Origin: VAZQ01 sp045811525
Lineage (GTDB): Bacteria > Pseudomonadota > Alphaproteobacteria > Rhizobiales > Xanthobacteraceae
Length of the DNA stretch: 64,000 nucleotides
Assembly (NCBI GenBank): GCA_045811525.1
Contig: JBJMTV010000003.1
Location: 62,001-126,000, forward strand
Direction of reading: 5' to 3'
The position numbers were made by a program, and so were the translations under genes. Numbering within the stretch: position 1 is the first letter of the stretch; every line of letters starts with the position of its first letter. A model generated the notes under the pieces. The model saw only the letters and a program-made list of their open reading frames with translations. It had not been told where the DNA came from and made no database searches. This document shows positions 1 through 9,001 of the stretch, piece by piece.

Positions 1-333
1 ACCAACTTGCCGGAGGCGAAGCTCGCGCGCGAGGCCGAGCTTTGCTACGCGACCGTGGCGATGGTGACGGACTTCGATTGCTGGCACCCTGACCACGACG
101 CTGTGACCGTGCAGGACATTATCGCCGTGCTCACGGCCAACGCGGCCAAGGCGAGCGCACTCGTGGTGCGCTTGGCACATGACTTTCCGCGCGAGCACGA
201 GCCCTGTCCCATTGGATCGGATCGCGCGCTCGATACCGCGCTGATCACTGCACCTGATGCGCGCGACAAGAAACTGCTGCGCAAGCTTGATGCCGTGGCG
301 GGAAGGGTGCTTGAGCAAAAGCTTGCGCGCTGA
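1..333 (+). CDS. mtnP: S-methyl-5'-thioadenosine phosphorylase, C-terminal part (cut by window start)
   Basis: The open frame enters from the left edge and ends in TGA. The visible 110 residues carry the C-terminal signature of MTA phosphorylase: ELCYATVAMVTDFDCW followed by an HDAVTVQDI stretch, where the VTDFDCW segment contributes to purine binding in this family. The enzyme splits 5'-methylthioadenosine into adenine and methylthioribose-1-phosphate in the cytosol. The adenine product is the substrate of the apt gene about 1.1 kb downstream on the same strand, so the two form one salvage route. The N-terminal two thirds lie outside the window. The ATG at position 7 is internal and not the real start. 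Confidence 0.88.
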   Translation, partial: TNLPEAKLAREAELCYATVAMVTDFDCWHPDHDAVTVQDIIAVLTANAAKASALVVRLAHDFPREHEPCPIGSDRALDTALITAPDARDKKLLRKLDAVAGRVLEQKLAR

Positions 334-406
334 AAGCAGGACGCACATTGCTCGATGCGCGCGGTGTGTTGGGGGTGGGATTTGCCGGCGTCCGTTCCGC
401 GCTCCA

Positions 407-1375
407 CTACACGCGGAGCTGGCGCGCAATCTGGCGTGCGGCGACAGTGCCCGCGCCAATAGCAGTCGCAACACAGGGATGCGCGGGGTTCGCCACGTCG
501 CCGATGCCGAAGACGGCCGGGCTTGAGCTTTGCATGTTCTCGTCAACAATGAGGTAGCCCTGCGGGTCCTTTCGCGGCGCAAGCTTAACGAGCCAGGGCG
601 CGTCGCTATTCGGCTCATAGCCGAACAGGACGATGACATGATCGACCTCCGCTCGACGTCCGCCGCTCAGGTTGAGCCTTATTCTCTCGCCCGCGCGGGC
701 CAGTGAAAGCACTGTGCAGTCCGGCATTACAGCGGCGAGCCCCGAGGCCTCGTGTGAGCGGAGTGCGTCGACCAGCGCCGGTCGCGCGCGCGGCCGCGGC
801 GAGCGGACCACAAGGATCACCCGTACTCCTCTTTCGGCGAGCATGCGCGACACGTCGAAGGCGTTGTCGCCGCCGCCAATGATCGCGACCTTCCTGCCAA
901 GATCGGCGGCAGGGTTGCCGGCGTCGCTCGGGCCGACGTGAATGCGGCCGCTCGCAGCGAGCAGGCGGGCACCCTCGACCTGATTGAGCCATTGTTCGCC
1001 GCGAAAGCGCGTACCGGTCGCGATCACGAGCGACCGGCACGCCAGCCGCTCGGGCTCAGAGACTCCGGCGCTTTCGAGCTCGAGCGTGAGCTCGTCGCCT
1101 GCCTCCCTTCGTACGCGAAGCTTGCGCGCTTGGAGCCTTGTCGCAATGCCGCTCTCCTTGATGTGCTGGACGAAGGCCGCGGCGTTATCGCGACCGGTCT
1201 CTCGAGGCCGCCCGAGCAGCCAGTCATTGCGGTAAGGGTTCAATCGGCCCATCCCGCCGAGAGCCGCTTCACGTTCCACGATCAACGGTCGGAGCCCGAA
1301 ATTGGCAAGCCAGAGTGCGCAAGACATTCCGGCAGGACCCCCTCCAATCACCGGGACGAGGAGCGCGCGCGCCAT
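407..1375 (-). CDS. FAD/NAD(P)-dependent oxidoreductase, thioredoxin-reductase-like without redox CxxC
   Basis: This 322-residue flavoprotein has an N-terminal FAD dinucleotide motif (GGGPAGMSCALWLA, about residues 11-24), a central NAD(P) motif (VAIIGGGDNAFDV, about 164-176) and a C-terminal FAD contact (FGIGDVANP). This is the plan of thioredoxin reductases and ferredoxin/flavodoxin-NADP reductases of that type. No CxxC disulfide pair is visible between the motifs, so it probably does not reduce thioredoxin. An electron-transfer or small-molecule reductase role is more likely. It lies antisense between the mtnP end and apt, with no obvious functional link. The substrate cannot be told from sequence. 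Confidence 0.8.
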   Translation of the reverse strand: MARALLVPVIGGGPAGMSCALWLANFGLRPLIVEREAALGGMGRLNPYRNDWLLGRPRETGRDNAAAFVQHIKESGIATRLQARKLRVRREAGDELTLELESAGVSEPERLACRSLVIATGTRFRGEQWLNQVEGARLLAASGRIHVGPSDAGNPAADLGRKVAIIGGGDNAFDVSRMLAERGVRVILVVRSPRPRARPALVDALRSHEASGLAAVMPDCTVLSLARAGERIRLNLSGGRRAEVDHVIVLFGYEPNSDAPWLVKLAPRKDPQGYLIVDENMQSSSPAVFGIGDVANPAHPCVATAIGAGTVAARQIARQLRV

Positions 1376-1477
1376 TAGTTGGCCTGCATCGCGGCCCGCA
1401 CAGGTTGCGCCTCACGCGATGGCCGGCCAGAGTAGGGTCTGCGTGCAAGAATTGAAACGGTTTGGCGCGAGAAGCAC

Positions 1478-2026
1478 ATGGTCAGTATCCCATTCGAGCA
1501 TGATCTCAAAGAATCGATCCGCACCATCCCGGATTATCCCAAGCCTGGAATCATGTTCCGGGACATCACCACTCTGCTCGGCAATGCACGCGCTTTCCGC
1601 CGCGCTGTCGACGAGCTGGTTCAGCCATGGGCCGGCATGAAGATCGACAGCGTGGCTGGGATAGAGGCGCGCGGATTTATTCTCGGCGGAGCGGTGGCAC
1701 ACCAAGTCTCCGCCGGGTTTGTGCCCATCCGCAAGAAAGGCAAGTTGCCGCATAAGCGCGTGTCCATCGCCTATTCGCTCGAGTATGGCCTGGACGAAAT
1801 GGAGATGCACGAGGATGCGGTCGCGCATGGTGACCGGGTGATCCTGGTCGATGATCTCATCGCGACCGGCGGCACTGCCGAAGGGGCCGTCAAGCTTCTG
1901 CGCCAGCTCGGAGCCTCGGTGCTGGCAGCGTGCTTCATCATCGATCTGCCCGATCTTGGCGGCGCCGAAAAGCTGCGCAAGCTCGACGTGCCGGTGCGGA
2001 CGCTGGTGAGCTTCGCGGGGCATTGA
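1478..2026 (+). CDS. apt: Adenine phosphoribosyltransferase
   Basis: The 182-residue protein matches the normal length of bacterial APT and converts adenine plus PRPP to AMP in the cytosol. The diagnostic PRPP-binding motif VILVDDLIATGGTA is at about residues 124-137. An N-terminal PDYPKPGIMFRDITTLL block and the IEARGFILGG motif, both hallmarks of APT, are also present. It follows the mtnP end on the same strand, consistent with reuse of adenine released from methylthioadenosine. The antisense oxidoreductase gene lies between them, so apt must have its own promoter or be read through that region. Confidence 0.95.
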   Translation: MVSIPFEHDLKESIRTIPDYPKPGIMFRDITTLLGNARAFRRAVDELVQPWAGMKIDSVAGIEARGFILGGAVAHQVSAGFVPIRKKGKLPHKRVSIAYSLEYGLDEMEMHEDAVAHGDRVILVDDLIATGGTAEGAVKLLRQLGASVLAACFIIDLPDLGGAEKLRKLDVPVRTLVSFAGH

Positions 2027-2077
2027 ACCCTCGCTCGCCAGCTTCGCCGCCTTGTGGCGAGCAGAGCGCGCGGCTGA

Positions 2078-3235
2078 TCAGCTGCGGTGCGGCCCCCAGG
2101 GCCCTTGCTCGGGAGTCGGTGCCGGCGAAGGCACCTCGAGCGGTGATCGTGACGGCAGGAATGGTGCGTCCGCACTATTCGCCGGCGCTGGAGTAGCCCC
2201 CCAGGGGCCGCTCGGGGCGGCGGCGCGCTCATCAGCTTCAATCGGCTCCGGCGATGCAATCGGACCCGGGTCGTGCCCGCCGGCGAATTTGATGACCGCG
2301 GCGATGCGTTTGTCGATCGGCGGGTGGGTAGCGAACAAATCAGCGAAACCCGAGCGCGGATTGTCCACGCACATTTCCATGACGCCGGAAGTGGCGCCTT
2401 CGAGCTCGCCCCGACCCTCGATTTTGCGTAACGCCGTTATCATCCCATCGGGGTTCTTGGTCAGCTCGACCGAGCCTGCATCGGCCAGGTATTCGCGCTG
2501 GCGCGAGAGCGCGAAGCGGATCACGGTCGAAAGCAGCCATGCCAAAGCTAGCAGAACCACACCGACAACGACGGCGATGGCTGCGCCCCCGGAGGCCCGC
2601 CGATCGTTGTCGCGTCTCCCGCTCCAACGCAGACCGCCCTGGAACATCAGGCGGAATATGAGCTCGGCAAAGAACGAGATAACGCCAGCGATGATCACTG
2701 CGATCACCAGCATGCGTACGTCACCATTGCGAATGTGGGTGAGCTCGTGTCCGAGGACCGCTTCGATTTCGGCATCATCGAGGCGCGCCAACAGCCCCGA
2801 GGTGACGGTGATCGAATATTGCTTTTCATTCATGCCGCTGGCGAATGCATTGAGGGAATCGCTTTCCATCACCTTCAGTTTTGGCATCGTGATGCCGCGC
2901 GAGATGCAGAGATTCTCCAACAGATTGTAGAGACGGGGCTGGTCCTGGCGCGTCACCTCGCGTCCGCCGGTCACCGCATCGATCATTGATTGATGGAATC
3001 TGTAGGCGATCAGAATCCACAGCGCAGTGCCGGCAGTGACGAACGGCAGGGCATAGAGAAAATTGCGGACAGCGCCGCGCATCAGGTCGTCCAGCGTGCC
3101 ATCGGCGCTCAGGCCCTCGGCCACCAACGCGCCTGCATAGGTCATTACATACACCAGAAAAAACAACCCGATCAGGAGCCCCACTGACCGGCGCCGGTTC
3201 GACTGGATGTGGGTGTAAAGGCCGTACGCCGCCAT
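2078..3235 (-). CDS. M48-family membrane zinc metalloprotease, HtpX-like
   Basis: The 385-residue protein has two N-terminal membrane segments (about residues 18-40 and 62-80), then the zinc-binding HELTH motif (about 164-168) and the downstream glutamate ligand in REYLADA, which together define M48/HtpX peptidases. Two more hydrophobic segments lie between those motifs. The C-terminal ~60 residues are rich in Pro and Ala and look disordered. HtpX-type enzymes degrade misfolded inner-membrane proteins. The lemA gene lies immediately upstream on the same strand, and the LemA-M48 pairing recurs in many bacteria, so the two are probably co-transcribed. I do not assign htpX itself because several M48 subfamilies share these motifs. 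Confidence 0.88.
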   Translation of the reverse strand: MAAYGLYTHIQSNRRRSVGLLIGLFFLVYVMTYAGALVAEGLSADGTLDDLMRGAVRNFLYALPFVTAGTALWILIAYRFHQSMIDAVTGGREVTRQDQPRLYNLLENLCISRGITMPKLKVMESDSLNAFASGMNEKQYSITVTSGLLARLDDAEIEAVLGHELTHIRNGDVRMLVIAVIIAGVISFFAELIFRLMFQGGLRWSGRRDNDRRASGGAAIAVVVGVVLLALAWLLSTVIRFALSRQREYLADAGSVELTKNPDGMITALRKIEGRGELEGATSGVMEMCVDNPRSGFADLFATHPPIDKRIAAVIKFAGGHDPGPIASPEPIEADERAAAPSGPWGATPAPANSADAPFLPSRSPLEVPSPAPTPEQGPWGPHRS

Positions 3236-3393
3236 GGCTTCTCATCTCGGCTCGCGGTGGAGCAGAGCAATGGGCGCGCGGGCAGGATCTTTCACCCCTG
3301 CCGCGCCAGGCAAGAAAGCCTTTCGGCAGCCGAGCGCGACCTGCTCACCTGTGCTGCAAGCGTGTCGCCCCTGGCCGACGCAATTGGTGTTGG

Positions 3394-3972
3394 TCAAAAC
3401 TTCACCTGCGGCGCCTGCTCCAGGACCTTGCGCTCGTCCGCCCCCACATCAAAGAATTCCTTGCTGCTAAATCCGAGCGAGCCCGCGAGCAGCACGGCCG
3501 GGAATTGCTGGATCCCGGTATTGTATTCCTGAACCGCATTGTTGAAGAAACGCCGGGCGGCAGCGATCTTGTTCTCGATGTCGGTGAGTTGCGCCTGCAG
3601 TTGTTGGAAGTTCTGGTTCGCCTTGAGGTCTGGATAAGCCTCGCTCAAAGCGAACAGTTGTCGCAGGGTCCCACTCAGCGCTGTCTCTGCTGCCGCTTGC
3701 GCGGCAACCCCGCCGCTTTGCGCCGTTACCGCAGCGTTGCGTGCCTGCACCACCGCCTCCAGCGTGCCGCGCTCGTGTGCCGCATAACCCTTCACCGTCT
3801 CGACGAGATTGGGAATGAGGTCGTGGCGCTGCTTCGTCTGCACGTCGATGTCGGAGAACGCCTGATTGACGCGCTGTCTGAGGGCGACCAGCCCGTTGTA
3901 AATACTGACAAGCCAGATCACCAGGAGGACGATCACGCCGACAATGATCCAGGTTACGACGGTGGATGACAT
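3394..3972 (-). CDS. lemA: LemA family protein
   Basis: This 192-residue protein has one N-terminal membrane anchor (about residues 6-25), then the conserved LemA core: YNGLVALRQRVNQAFSDIDV, a region rich in helices containing RHDLIPNLVETVKGYA, and the FNNAVQEYN segment near the C-terminus. LemA proteins are small membrane-anchored helical-bundle proteins of unclear biochemical role. It precedes the M48 protease gene by 158 bases on the same strand, the arrangement commonly seen for this family, suggesting work in membrane or envelope quality control. The start has the hydrophobic anchor directly after it, which supports the chosen ATG. Confidence 0.93.
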   Translation of the reverse strand: MSSTVVTWIIVGVIVLLVIWLVSIYNGLVALRQRVNQAFSDIDVQTKQRHDLIPNLVETVKGYAAHERGTLEAVVQARNAAVTAQSGGVAAQAAAETALSGTLRQLFALSEAYPDLKANQNFQQLQAQLTDIENKIAAARRFFNNAVQEYNTGIQQFPAVLLAGSLGFSSKEFFDVGADERKVLEQAPQVKF

Positions 3973-4107
3973 GGATGGTTCTCACAGGTTCAAGGTCGGG
4001 AATCCACCGGCGCGTGGGGTAGCCCGAGCGGGAAGAAATGGATCAAGGAACGCCATATAGCCGAAATCGTTGGGTTCCAGAACTGCCTGAGGAAAGGTGT
4101 CCCCAGC

Positions 4108-5583
4108 ATGGCGCTGGCGCACTCCCGAGAGCCGTCACGACCCGGAGTGCGATCCGGTGCAGTGACAGAAACGGACGTCCCGGCGCGCCTCGATCGCCTG
4201 CCGTGGGGACGCTTTCACACCTTGGTGGTCGTTGCCCTGGGCGTCACCTGGATTCTGGACGGGCTTGAAGTGACTCTGGCGGGGGCTGTGTCCCCCGCCC
4301 TCAAGCAAAGCCCGGTTCTGCAATTTTCCAACGCGGATGTAGGAATTGCCAGCAGCGGTTATCTCGCCGGTGCTGTTCTGGGCGCTCTTTTTTTCGGCTG
4401 GCTCACCGATCGGCTCGGCCGCAAGCGATTGTTCTTCATTACGCTTGCCGTCTATCTCATCGCTACGGCCGCGACGGCGACCTCATGGAATCTAGCGAGC
4501 TTCATGCTGTTCCGCTTCTTCACGGGGGCGGGAATAGGCGGGGAATATGCGGCGATCAACTCGACCATCCAGGAGCTGATCCCCGCCCGGTACCGAGGTT
4601 GGACGGATCTTGTGATCAATGGCAGCTTTTGGGTCGGTGCTGCGCTTGGAGCCATAGGCTCTATCGTGCTGCTCGATCCTGCCGTTTTGCCGGGGGATGT
4701 GGGTTGGCGAGCCGCCTTCCTCATAGGAGCCGTGCTCGGGCTCATCATTCTCTTTATGCGCTACTGGTTGCCGGAATCACCACGCTGGCTGATGACGCAC
4801 GGCCGCACGGACGAGGCAAATGCGGTGGTGGCCCGAATCGAAGATGAATTTCGCGCGCGTGGACACCACATTTCGGGTGAGGCGCTACCGCGCTTTCGCC
4901 TCGTGATACGCCGCTCCACGCCACTGCGCGAAGTGTTCGACACGTTATTTCACGCGCACCGCACCCGTACCTTCGTGGGCTTGAGCCTTATGGCGGCTCA
5001 GGCCTTTTGCTACAACGCGATCTTCTTCACCTACGCGCTGGTCCTGACCGACTTTTACGGCATCAGCAGCGCGCGCATCGGCTGGTACCTGCTCGCGTTC
5101 GCCGCCGGCAATTTCCTCGGTCCGCTCCTTCTCGGTCGTTTATTCGACACGGTCGGGCGCCGTCCAATGATCGCAGCCACTTACGGCATCTCCGGCGTGC
5201 TGCTTGCCGCTGTGGGTTACCTCTTTGCGATCGGCGCGCTGTCTGCCACAGGGCAGACGATTGCCTGGATGGTGATCTTCTTCTTCGCCTCGGCCGCCGC
5301 GAGCTCCGCCTATCTCACGGTGAGCGAGACGTTTCCCCTCGAGATCCGCGCCCTTGCCATTGCGTTCTTCTATGCGATCGGCACTGGGCTCGGCGGTGTA
5401 GCCGGTCCTTGGATCTTCGGTATGTTGATCGACACCGGGTCGCGTTGGAGCGTGTTCGGCGGCTATCTAGTGGGAGCCGTGCTGATGCTGCTTGCCGCCC
5501 TGGTCGCGCTACGCTGGGGGGTGGCGGCCGAGCGCAAGCCGCTCGAGGAGGTGGCTCGGCCGTTAGCCGCGGCAGCGGAATGA
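4108..5583 (+). CDS. MFS transporter (sugar-phosphate/aromatic-acid symporter type)
   Basis: The 491-residue frame has about 12 hydrophobic segments. MFS signatures are clear: the loop 2-3 motif GWLTDRLGRKRLFF and the repeated GRLFDTVGRRPM in the second half, plus an acidic residue in the first helix (WILDGLEV), typical of metabolite:H+ symporters carrying sugars or aromatic acids. It would import or export a small organic compound across the inner membrane. The start is uncertain: the first ~18 residues look non-conserved, and an in-frame GTG at 4162 giving VTETDVPARLDRLPWGRFH would be more typical. It stands alone between lemA and a small gene, so the substrate is open. Confidence 0.85.
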   Translation: MALAHSREPSRPGVRSGAVTETDVPARLDRLPWGRFHTLVVVALGVTWILDGLEVTLAGAVSPALKQSPVLQFSNADVGIASSGYLAGAVLGALFFGWLTDRLGRKRLFFITLAVYLIATAATATSWNLASFMLFRFFTGAGIGGEYAAINSTIQELIPARYRGWTDLVINGSFWVGAALGAIGSIVLLDPAVLPGDVGWRAAFLIGAVLGLIILFMRYWLPESPRWLMTHGRTDEANAVVARIEDEFRARGHHISGEALPRFRLVIRRSTPLREVFDTLFHAHRTRTFVGLSLMAAQAFCYNAIFFTYALVLTDFYGISSARIGWYLLAFAAGNFLGPLLLGRLFDTVGRRPMIAATYGISGVLLAAVGYLFAIGALSATGQTIAWMVIFFFASAAASSAYLTVSETFPLEIRALAIAFFYAIGTGLGGVAGPWIFGMLIDTGSRWSVFGGYLVGAVLMLLAALVALRWGVAAERKPLEEVARPLAAAAE

Positions 5584-5739
5584 GCCGAGGACCAGTGCGC
5601 AGCGCTCCGTTGGGGGGACGGGCTCGTCCTCCGAACTCTGCGCGATTCATGATCGGTCAACCTTTCTGGAATGTATGACCAAACGTTAGGAACTTGGGAA
5701 ACTTTTTGCGGTTTCCTGGGCACTGGGGAGGCCAACACC

Positions 5740-5964
5740 ATGTCGTCCGGCCATTATCGCGCGCAAGCACAGCGTTGCCTTATTCTCTCCCGTGCCACCA
5801 TCGACCTCAGCGCCAGGCTGTGGTTCACCGATCTGGCCAGCTACTACGTAGCGAAGGCCAGAGCCGCCGATCCGCACGAATCAGAGCATGGCATCGGCGA
5901 TGACCGTTCGTATGCTTCGGTGCCGTCGGGAAAAGGTTTTGATGCGGTGACCACCGCCGGTTGA
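5740..5964 (+). CDS. Small hypothetical protein of a rhizobial YRAQAQRCL-type family
   Basis: I choose the ATG at 5740 because a strong Shine-Dalgarno-like GGGGAGG lies about 9 bases upstream. The longer frame from 5671 lacks one. The 74-residue product begins MSSGHYRAQAQRCLILSRAT and continues with a helix holding WFTDLASYYVAKA. This layout (YRxxAxxCL... then LA..Y..KA) is recalled from many short hypothetical proteins of Bradyrhizobium and relatives, whose function is unknown. There is no signal peptide or metal motif. It is isolated between the MFS gene and the convergent DUF2252 gene. Confidence 0.55.
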   Translation: MSSGHYRAQAQRCLILSRATIDLSARLWFTDLASYYVAKARAADPHESEHGIGDDRSYASVPSGKGFDAVTTAG

Positions 5965-6034
5965 GCTTTGTCGAGAGGCCCGGCAGGGGGGGCGGGTTGA
6001 CCCCCCGTAAGCGCCGCCGAGCCTCAAGCACTGC

Positions 6035-7453
6035 TCAAGCTGCTCGTTTGCTTTTGGCCGATCGCTTTTCGCCTTTGGCGCGCGCCTTTGCGCCGTTTGC
6101 AGGCGTCTTTTCCCCTTTCGGAGGCGCCTTGGCTTTGACCAACCGGTCATAATCCACCTGCGTACGCTCGGCATAAGCCATTGCGAAGGAGGCGAGGGCG
6201 TCATCAAAGGTATGGCGCCGGCCCATGTAGCCGGCGAGGAGCGCCGGATCGGCCGAACGGGCGTGGGCGCGCGCCAACGTGCGTCCGCACAGCCGCGCAT
6301 AGCTCGCCAGCGCCTGCTCCTCGACCAGCTCGCCGATGCCGCCGAGCCGGCGGTTCTTTAATTGACGCACGTAGAATTGCCGCGGCGATGGAAGGTCCTC
6401 GGTCCATCCGAGGAAGATGTCGCTCGCGGCCTGCATCACGCGCTGACCTTCAACCACACGCTGACCTTGATGACCGGCAAATGTGCGGCCGAGCCCTTCC
6501 AGGACGGAGCGCCCCGCCTCCTTGATCTGCAGGAACAACGGGGTGCCATCGCCGCACATGTAGAGGCCGACGGCGCAGAAGGTGCCAACACTGCCGACGC
6601 CGACAACTTTGAAAGCCACATCATTGAGGACGTAGCGATCGAGGAGGCAGCGCCGGTCGGGAGGGAGGCGGTTGCGATACGCATCGAAAGCGCGCTTCGC
6701 ATGCACATGATGACGTGCGTCGCCCTTGCCGGTGAAATGGTAGATCAAGGGTGGCCGGTCGGCGATGTGCGGCTTCGTCCCTTTCACCAGGTGCGGAAAG
6801 TTGTCATCCTCTTCGAGGTGAGTACGGGCTTTGGCGACAATTGCAATAAGCTTGCGCTTGAGCACGCCGTTGTCGATGCGTTTGATTTCCTGTTCGAGCT
6901 CGATCCGGCTGTGCCAGATCTCTAGCGGCGAAAGCCCAAGCAGTGCGCGCATGTGGCGCCGATAACCTTCGACCGTGAGCGCTGCAATGCCACGCGCGCG
7001 CTTCTTCGAAAGGCCCGCCGCGAGGGCCGCCACGGCCACACTGGCGACGAGACGTTTGACGTCCACCGTGAAGTCCACACCGGGCAGGGTCTCGTCAAAA
7101 TCGTTGATGTCGAAGAGGATGTTCTCCTCCGGCGTGGCAAATGCGCCGAAATTCATCAGGTGACAATCGCCACACGCCTGTACCGCAATTCCACCCTTTC
7201 GCTGGTGTGCCAGATCTTCTGCCATGACCGCGGCGGCACCGCGGAGAAAAGCAAACGGGCTCGCCAGCATGCGCTGGTAGCGGACGGGTACCAGCTCGGG
7301 GACGCGCGAGTGGTCGGAAGCCGCAAGAATTGAGACCGGATCGCGCGTGGAGGACCCCACCAAATCGGCGTGCTTCTCGAGTGGCACTCGCTTGCGCATG
7401 CTGATGCCGCGGTCATACCTTTGCGCGACCGTGCCCGACGGTACATCTCGCAT
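6035..7453 (-). CDS. DUF2252 domain-containing protein
   Basis: The ATG at 7453 is preferred over an upstream frame extension to 7552 because AAGGAGAG lies just upstream. The product (about 472 residues) starts MRDVPSGTVAQRYDRG and contains the DUF2252 hallmarks: VPVRYQRMLASPFAFLRG, GDCHLMNFG and ILFDINDFDE. The last two resemble the HxD..N catalytic loop and DFG-like metal motif of kinase-fold phosphotransferases; that relation is inference. The C-terminal ~35 residues are a Lys/Ala-rich basic tail (KGEK, AKGEKRSAKSKRAA), perhaps for nucleic-acid or membrane contact. It lies downstream of the livF-like gene with a gap of about 95 bases on the same strand. Its function is unknown. Confidence 0.87.
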   Translation of the reverse strand: MRDVPSGTVAQRYDRGISMRKRVPLEKHADLVGSSTRDPVSILAASDHSRVPELVPVRYQRMLASPFAFLRGAAAVMAEDLAHQRKGGIAVQACGDCHLMNFGAFATPEENILFDINDFDETLPGVDFTVDVKRLVASVAVAALAAGLSKKRARGIAALTVEGYRRHMRALLGLSPLEIWHSRIELEQEIKRIDNGVLKRKLIAIVAKARTHLEEDDNFPHLVKGTKPHIADRPPLIYHFTGKGDARHHVHAKRAFDAYRNRLPPDRRCLLDRYVLNDVAFKVVGVGSVGTFCAVGLYMCGDGTPLFLQIKEAGRSVLEGLGRTFAGHQGQRVVEGQRVMQAASDIFLGWTEDLPSPRQFYVRQLKNRRLGGIGELVEEQALASYARLCGRTLARAHARSADPALLAGYMGRRHTFDDALASFAMAYAERTQVDYDRLVKAKAPPKGEKTPANGAKARAKGEKRSAKSKRAA

Positions 7454-7548
7454 GCTCGCTCTCCTTCGTTTTGGGCTTCGTCTATGCCTACTCCGCTGCG
7501 GCGCAGCAGAGTAGGCAGCTCTGAGCAATCTGCGGCGCGTGCAACTCT

Positions 7549-8253
7549 TCATTCCTTGAGGCCGATAAGCCTGTCCAGCCGCTCTCTATCGCTTCGCAGG
7601 GCCGCGCTATCTGAGCGCCAGACGACCTGTCCGCGATCAAGCACGATCGCGTGGTCGGTAATCTCCAACGCCAATTCGGTCTGCTGCTCTACAAGGATCA
7701 TGGCCATGCCGCTCGTCCGCCGCAGATCGAGCAGAGACTGGGCGAGGGTGTCGATGATGATCGGCGCGAGACCTTCCAGTGGCTCGTCGAGGAGTAGCAA
7801 ATTCGGATTGGTGACCAACGCGCGGCCGATAGCCAGCATCTGCTGCTCTCCCCCGGACAGCTCATTTCCTTTGTGGCGACGGCGTTCAGCCAGTCGCGGA
7901 AATAGCTCGTAGATCCGAGAGCTGTTCCAGTCGCCCGGCTGCTGCGCCACCATGAGGTTTTCGGCCACCGTCAGAGATGTGAAGATCTCACGCTCCTGGG
8001 GCACGTATCCAATGCCTGCGCGAGGACGCTCGTGCACGGCTAGGCGAGTGAGACTGCGGTCCTCGAGCTCAATCGAGCCGGAGCGCAGGTCGGTAAGCCC
8101 CATAATCGTGGCAAGCAGCGTCGACTTGCCCACCCCGTTGCGGCCCAGAATTGCCAGGGCTGTGTTCCACCCTACGCTGAGTGAAACCTGTTCGAGGACG
8201 ACGGTGTCGGCGTATCCGGCAGTAACCTCGCTCAACACCAACAGCTCATCCAT
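7549..8253 (-). CDS. Branched-chain amino acid-type ABC transporter ATP-binding protein, LivF-like
   Basis: The 234-residue ATPase has Walker A GRNGVGKST, signature LSGGEQQMLAIGRAL, Walker B LLLLDEP and switch region ILVEQ, in the order and spacing of LivF. It energises the permease pair encoded just upstream. Its start overlaps the end of the livG-like gene by 8 bases, so the two are probably translationally coupled. The whole set runs binding protein, hydrolase, LivH, LivM, LivG, LivF on the minus strand. The family name does not fix the substrate: Liv-type importers in these bacteria also carry amides, urea and aromatic acids. Confidence 0.92.
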   Translation of the reverse strand: MDELLVLSEVTAGYADTVVLEQVSLSVGWNTALAILGRNGVGKSTLLATIMGLTDLRSGSIELEDRSLTRLAVHERPRAGIGYVPQEREIFTSLTVAENLMVAQQPGDWNSSRIYELFPRLAERRRHKGNELSGGEQQMLAIGRALVTNPNLLLLDEPLEGLAPIIIDTLAQSLLDLRRTSGMAMILVEQQTELALEITDHAIVLDRGQVVWRSDSAALRSDRERLDRLIGLKE

Positions 8254-9001
8254 GTGATCGGCTTCCCAGATAGACGGCCATCACACGCGGATCGCGGCGT
8301 ATCTCAGCAGCCGGGCCTTGCGCCAAAACCTGTCCTTCAACCAGCACCGAAATGTGCTTGGCAATTCGGAACACCAAGCTCATGTCATGCTCGATGAGCA
8401 ATATTGTAAGCTCGTCAGGCAAGCTCATCAGAATGTCGCCAAGAGCCCCGCGGTCAGCCAAAGGCAGTCCGGCTGAAGGCTCGTCCAGCAGGAGAATCCG
8501 GGGCCGCATGGCGAGCGCAACCGCGATCTCCACGAGTCGGCGCTGCCCATATGCGAGCTCGACAATGCGCTGCCCGGCAATTGCAAGCAGCTGCAACTGT
8601 TGGAGATGCTCTGCCGTCTCCTCGAGGACTACTTTATTGCGGATCAGCTCGCCCCAGGGGCGCCATGCGATGCCGGCGCGCGCGGTCACGGCCAAACCCA
8701 CGTTTTCTGCGACGGTGAGCTTCGGAAATAGCGAAGTGATCTGGAAGGTGCGAATGAGGCCGAGCGCAACCCGGCGTTCGGCCGAGAGACGCGTGGCGTC
8801 CGTCTCTCCAATCCTGATCGATCCGCTCGACGGCTGGAGCAAACCACTGATCAGGTTGACGAGCGTAGTCTTTCCGGCCCCGTTTGGGCCGATCAAAGCA
8901 TGCCGCGCACCCGCAGCTAGGCTCAGCGAAATGTCTCGAGCGACGCGCAACGCACCAAACGTCTTGTTCAGTGCCTCGATCTGCAGGGCAGGACCGTCCA
9001 T
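8246..9001 (-). CDS. Branched-chain amino acid-type ABC transporter ATP-binding protein, LivG-like
   Basis: This 251-residue ATPase carries Walker A GPNGAGKT, a LAYGQRR signature (the LivG variant of the ABC motif), Walker B ILLLDEPSAG and the switch histidine in LIEHD. It has the extra loop between Walker A and signature that marks LivG against LivF. Its start codon shares a base with the stop of the LivM-like gene at 9001. It forms the ATPase heterodimer with the LivF-like protein on the cytoplasmic face of the importer. Confidence 0.92.
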   Translation of the reverse strand: MDGPALQIEALNKTFGALRVARDISLSLAAGARHALIGPNGAGKTTLVNLISGLLQPSSGSIRIGETDATRLSAERRVALGLIRTFQITSLFPKLTVAENVGLAVTARAGIAWRPWGELIRNKVVLEETAEHLQQLQLLAIAGQRIVELAYGQRRLVEIAVALAMRPRILLLDEPSAGLPLADRGALGDILMSLPDELTILLIEHDMSLVFRIAKHISVLVEGQVLAQGPAAEIRRDPRVMAVYLGSRSHG

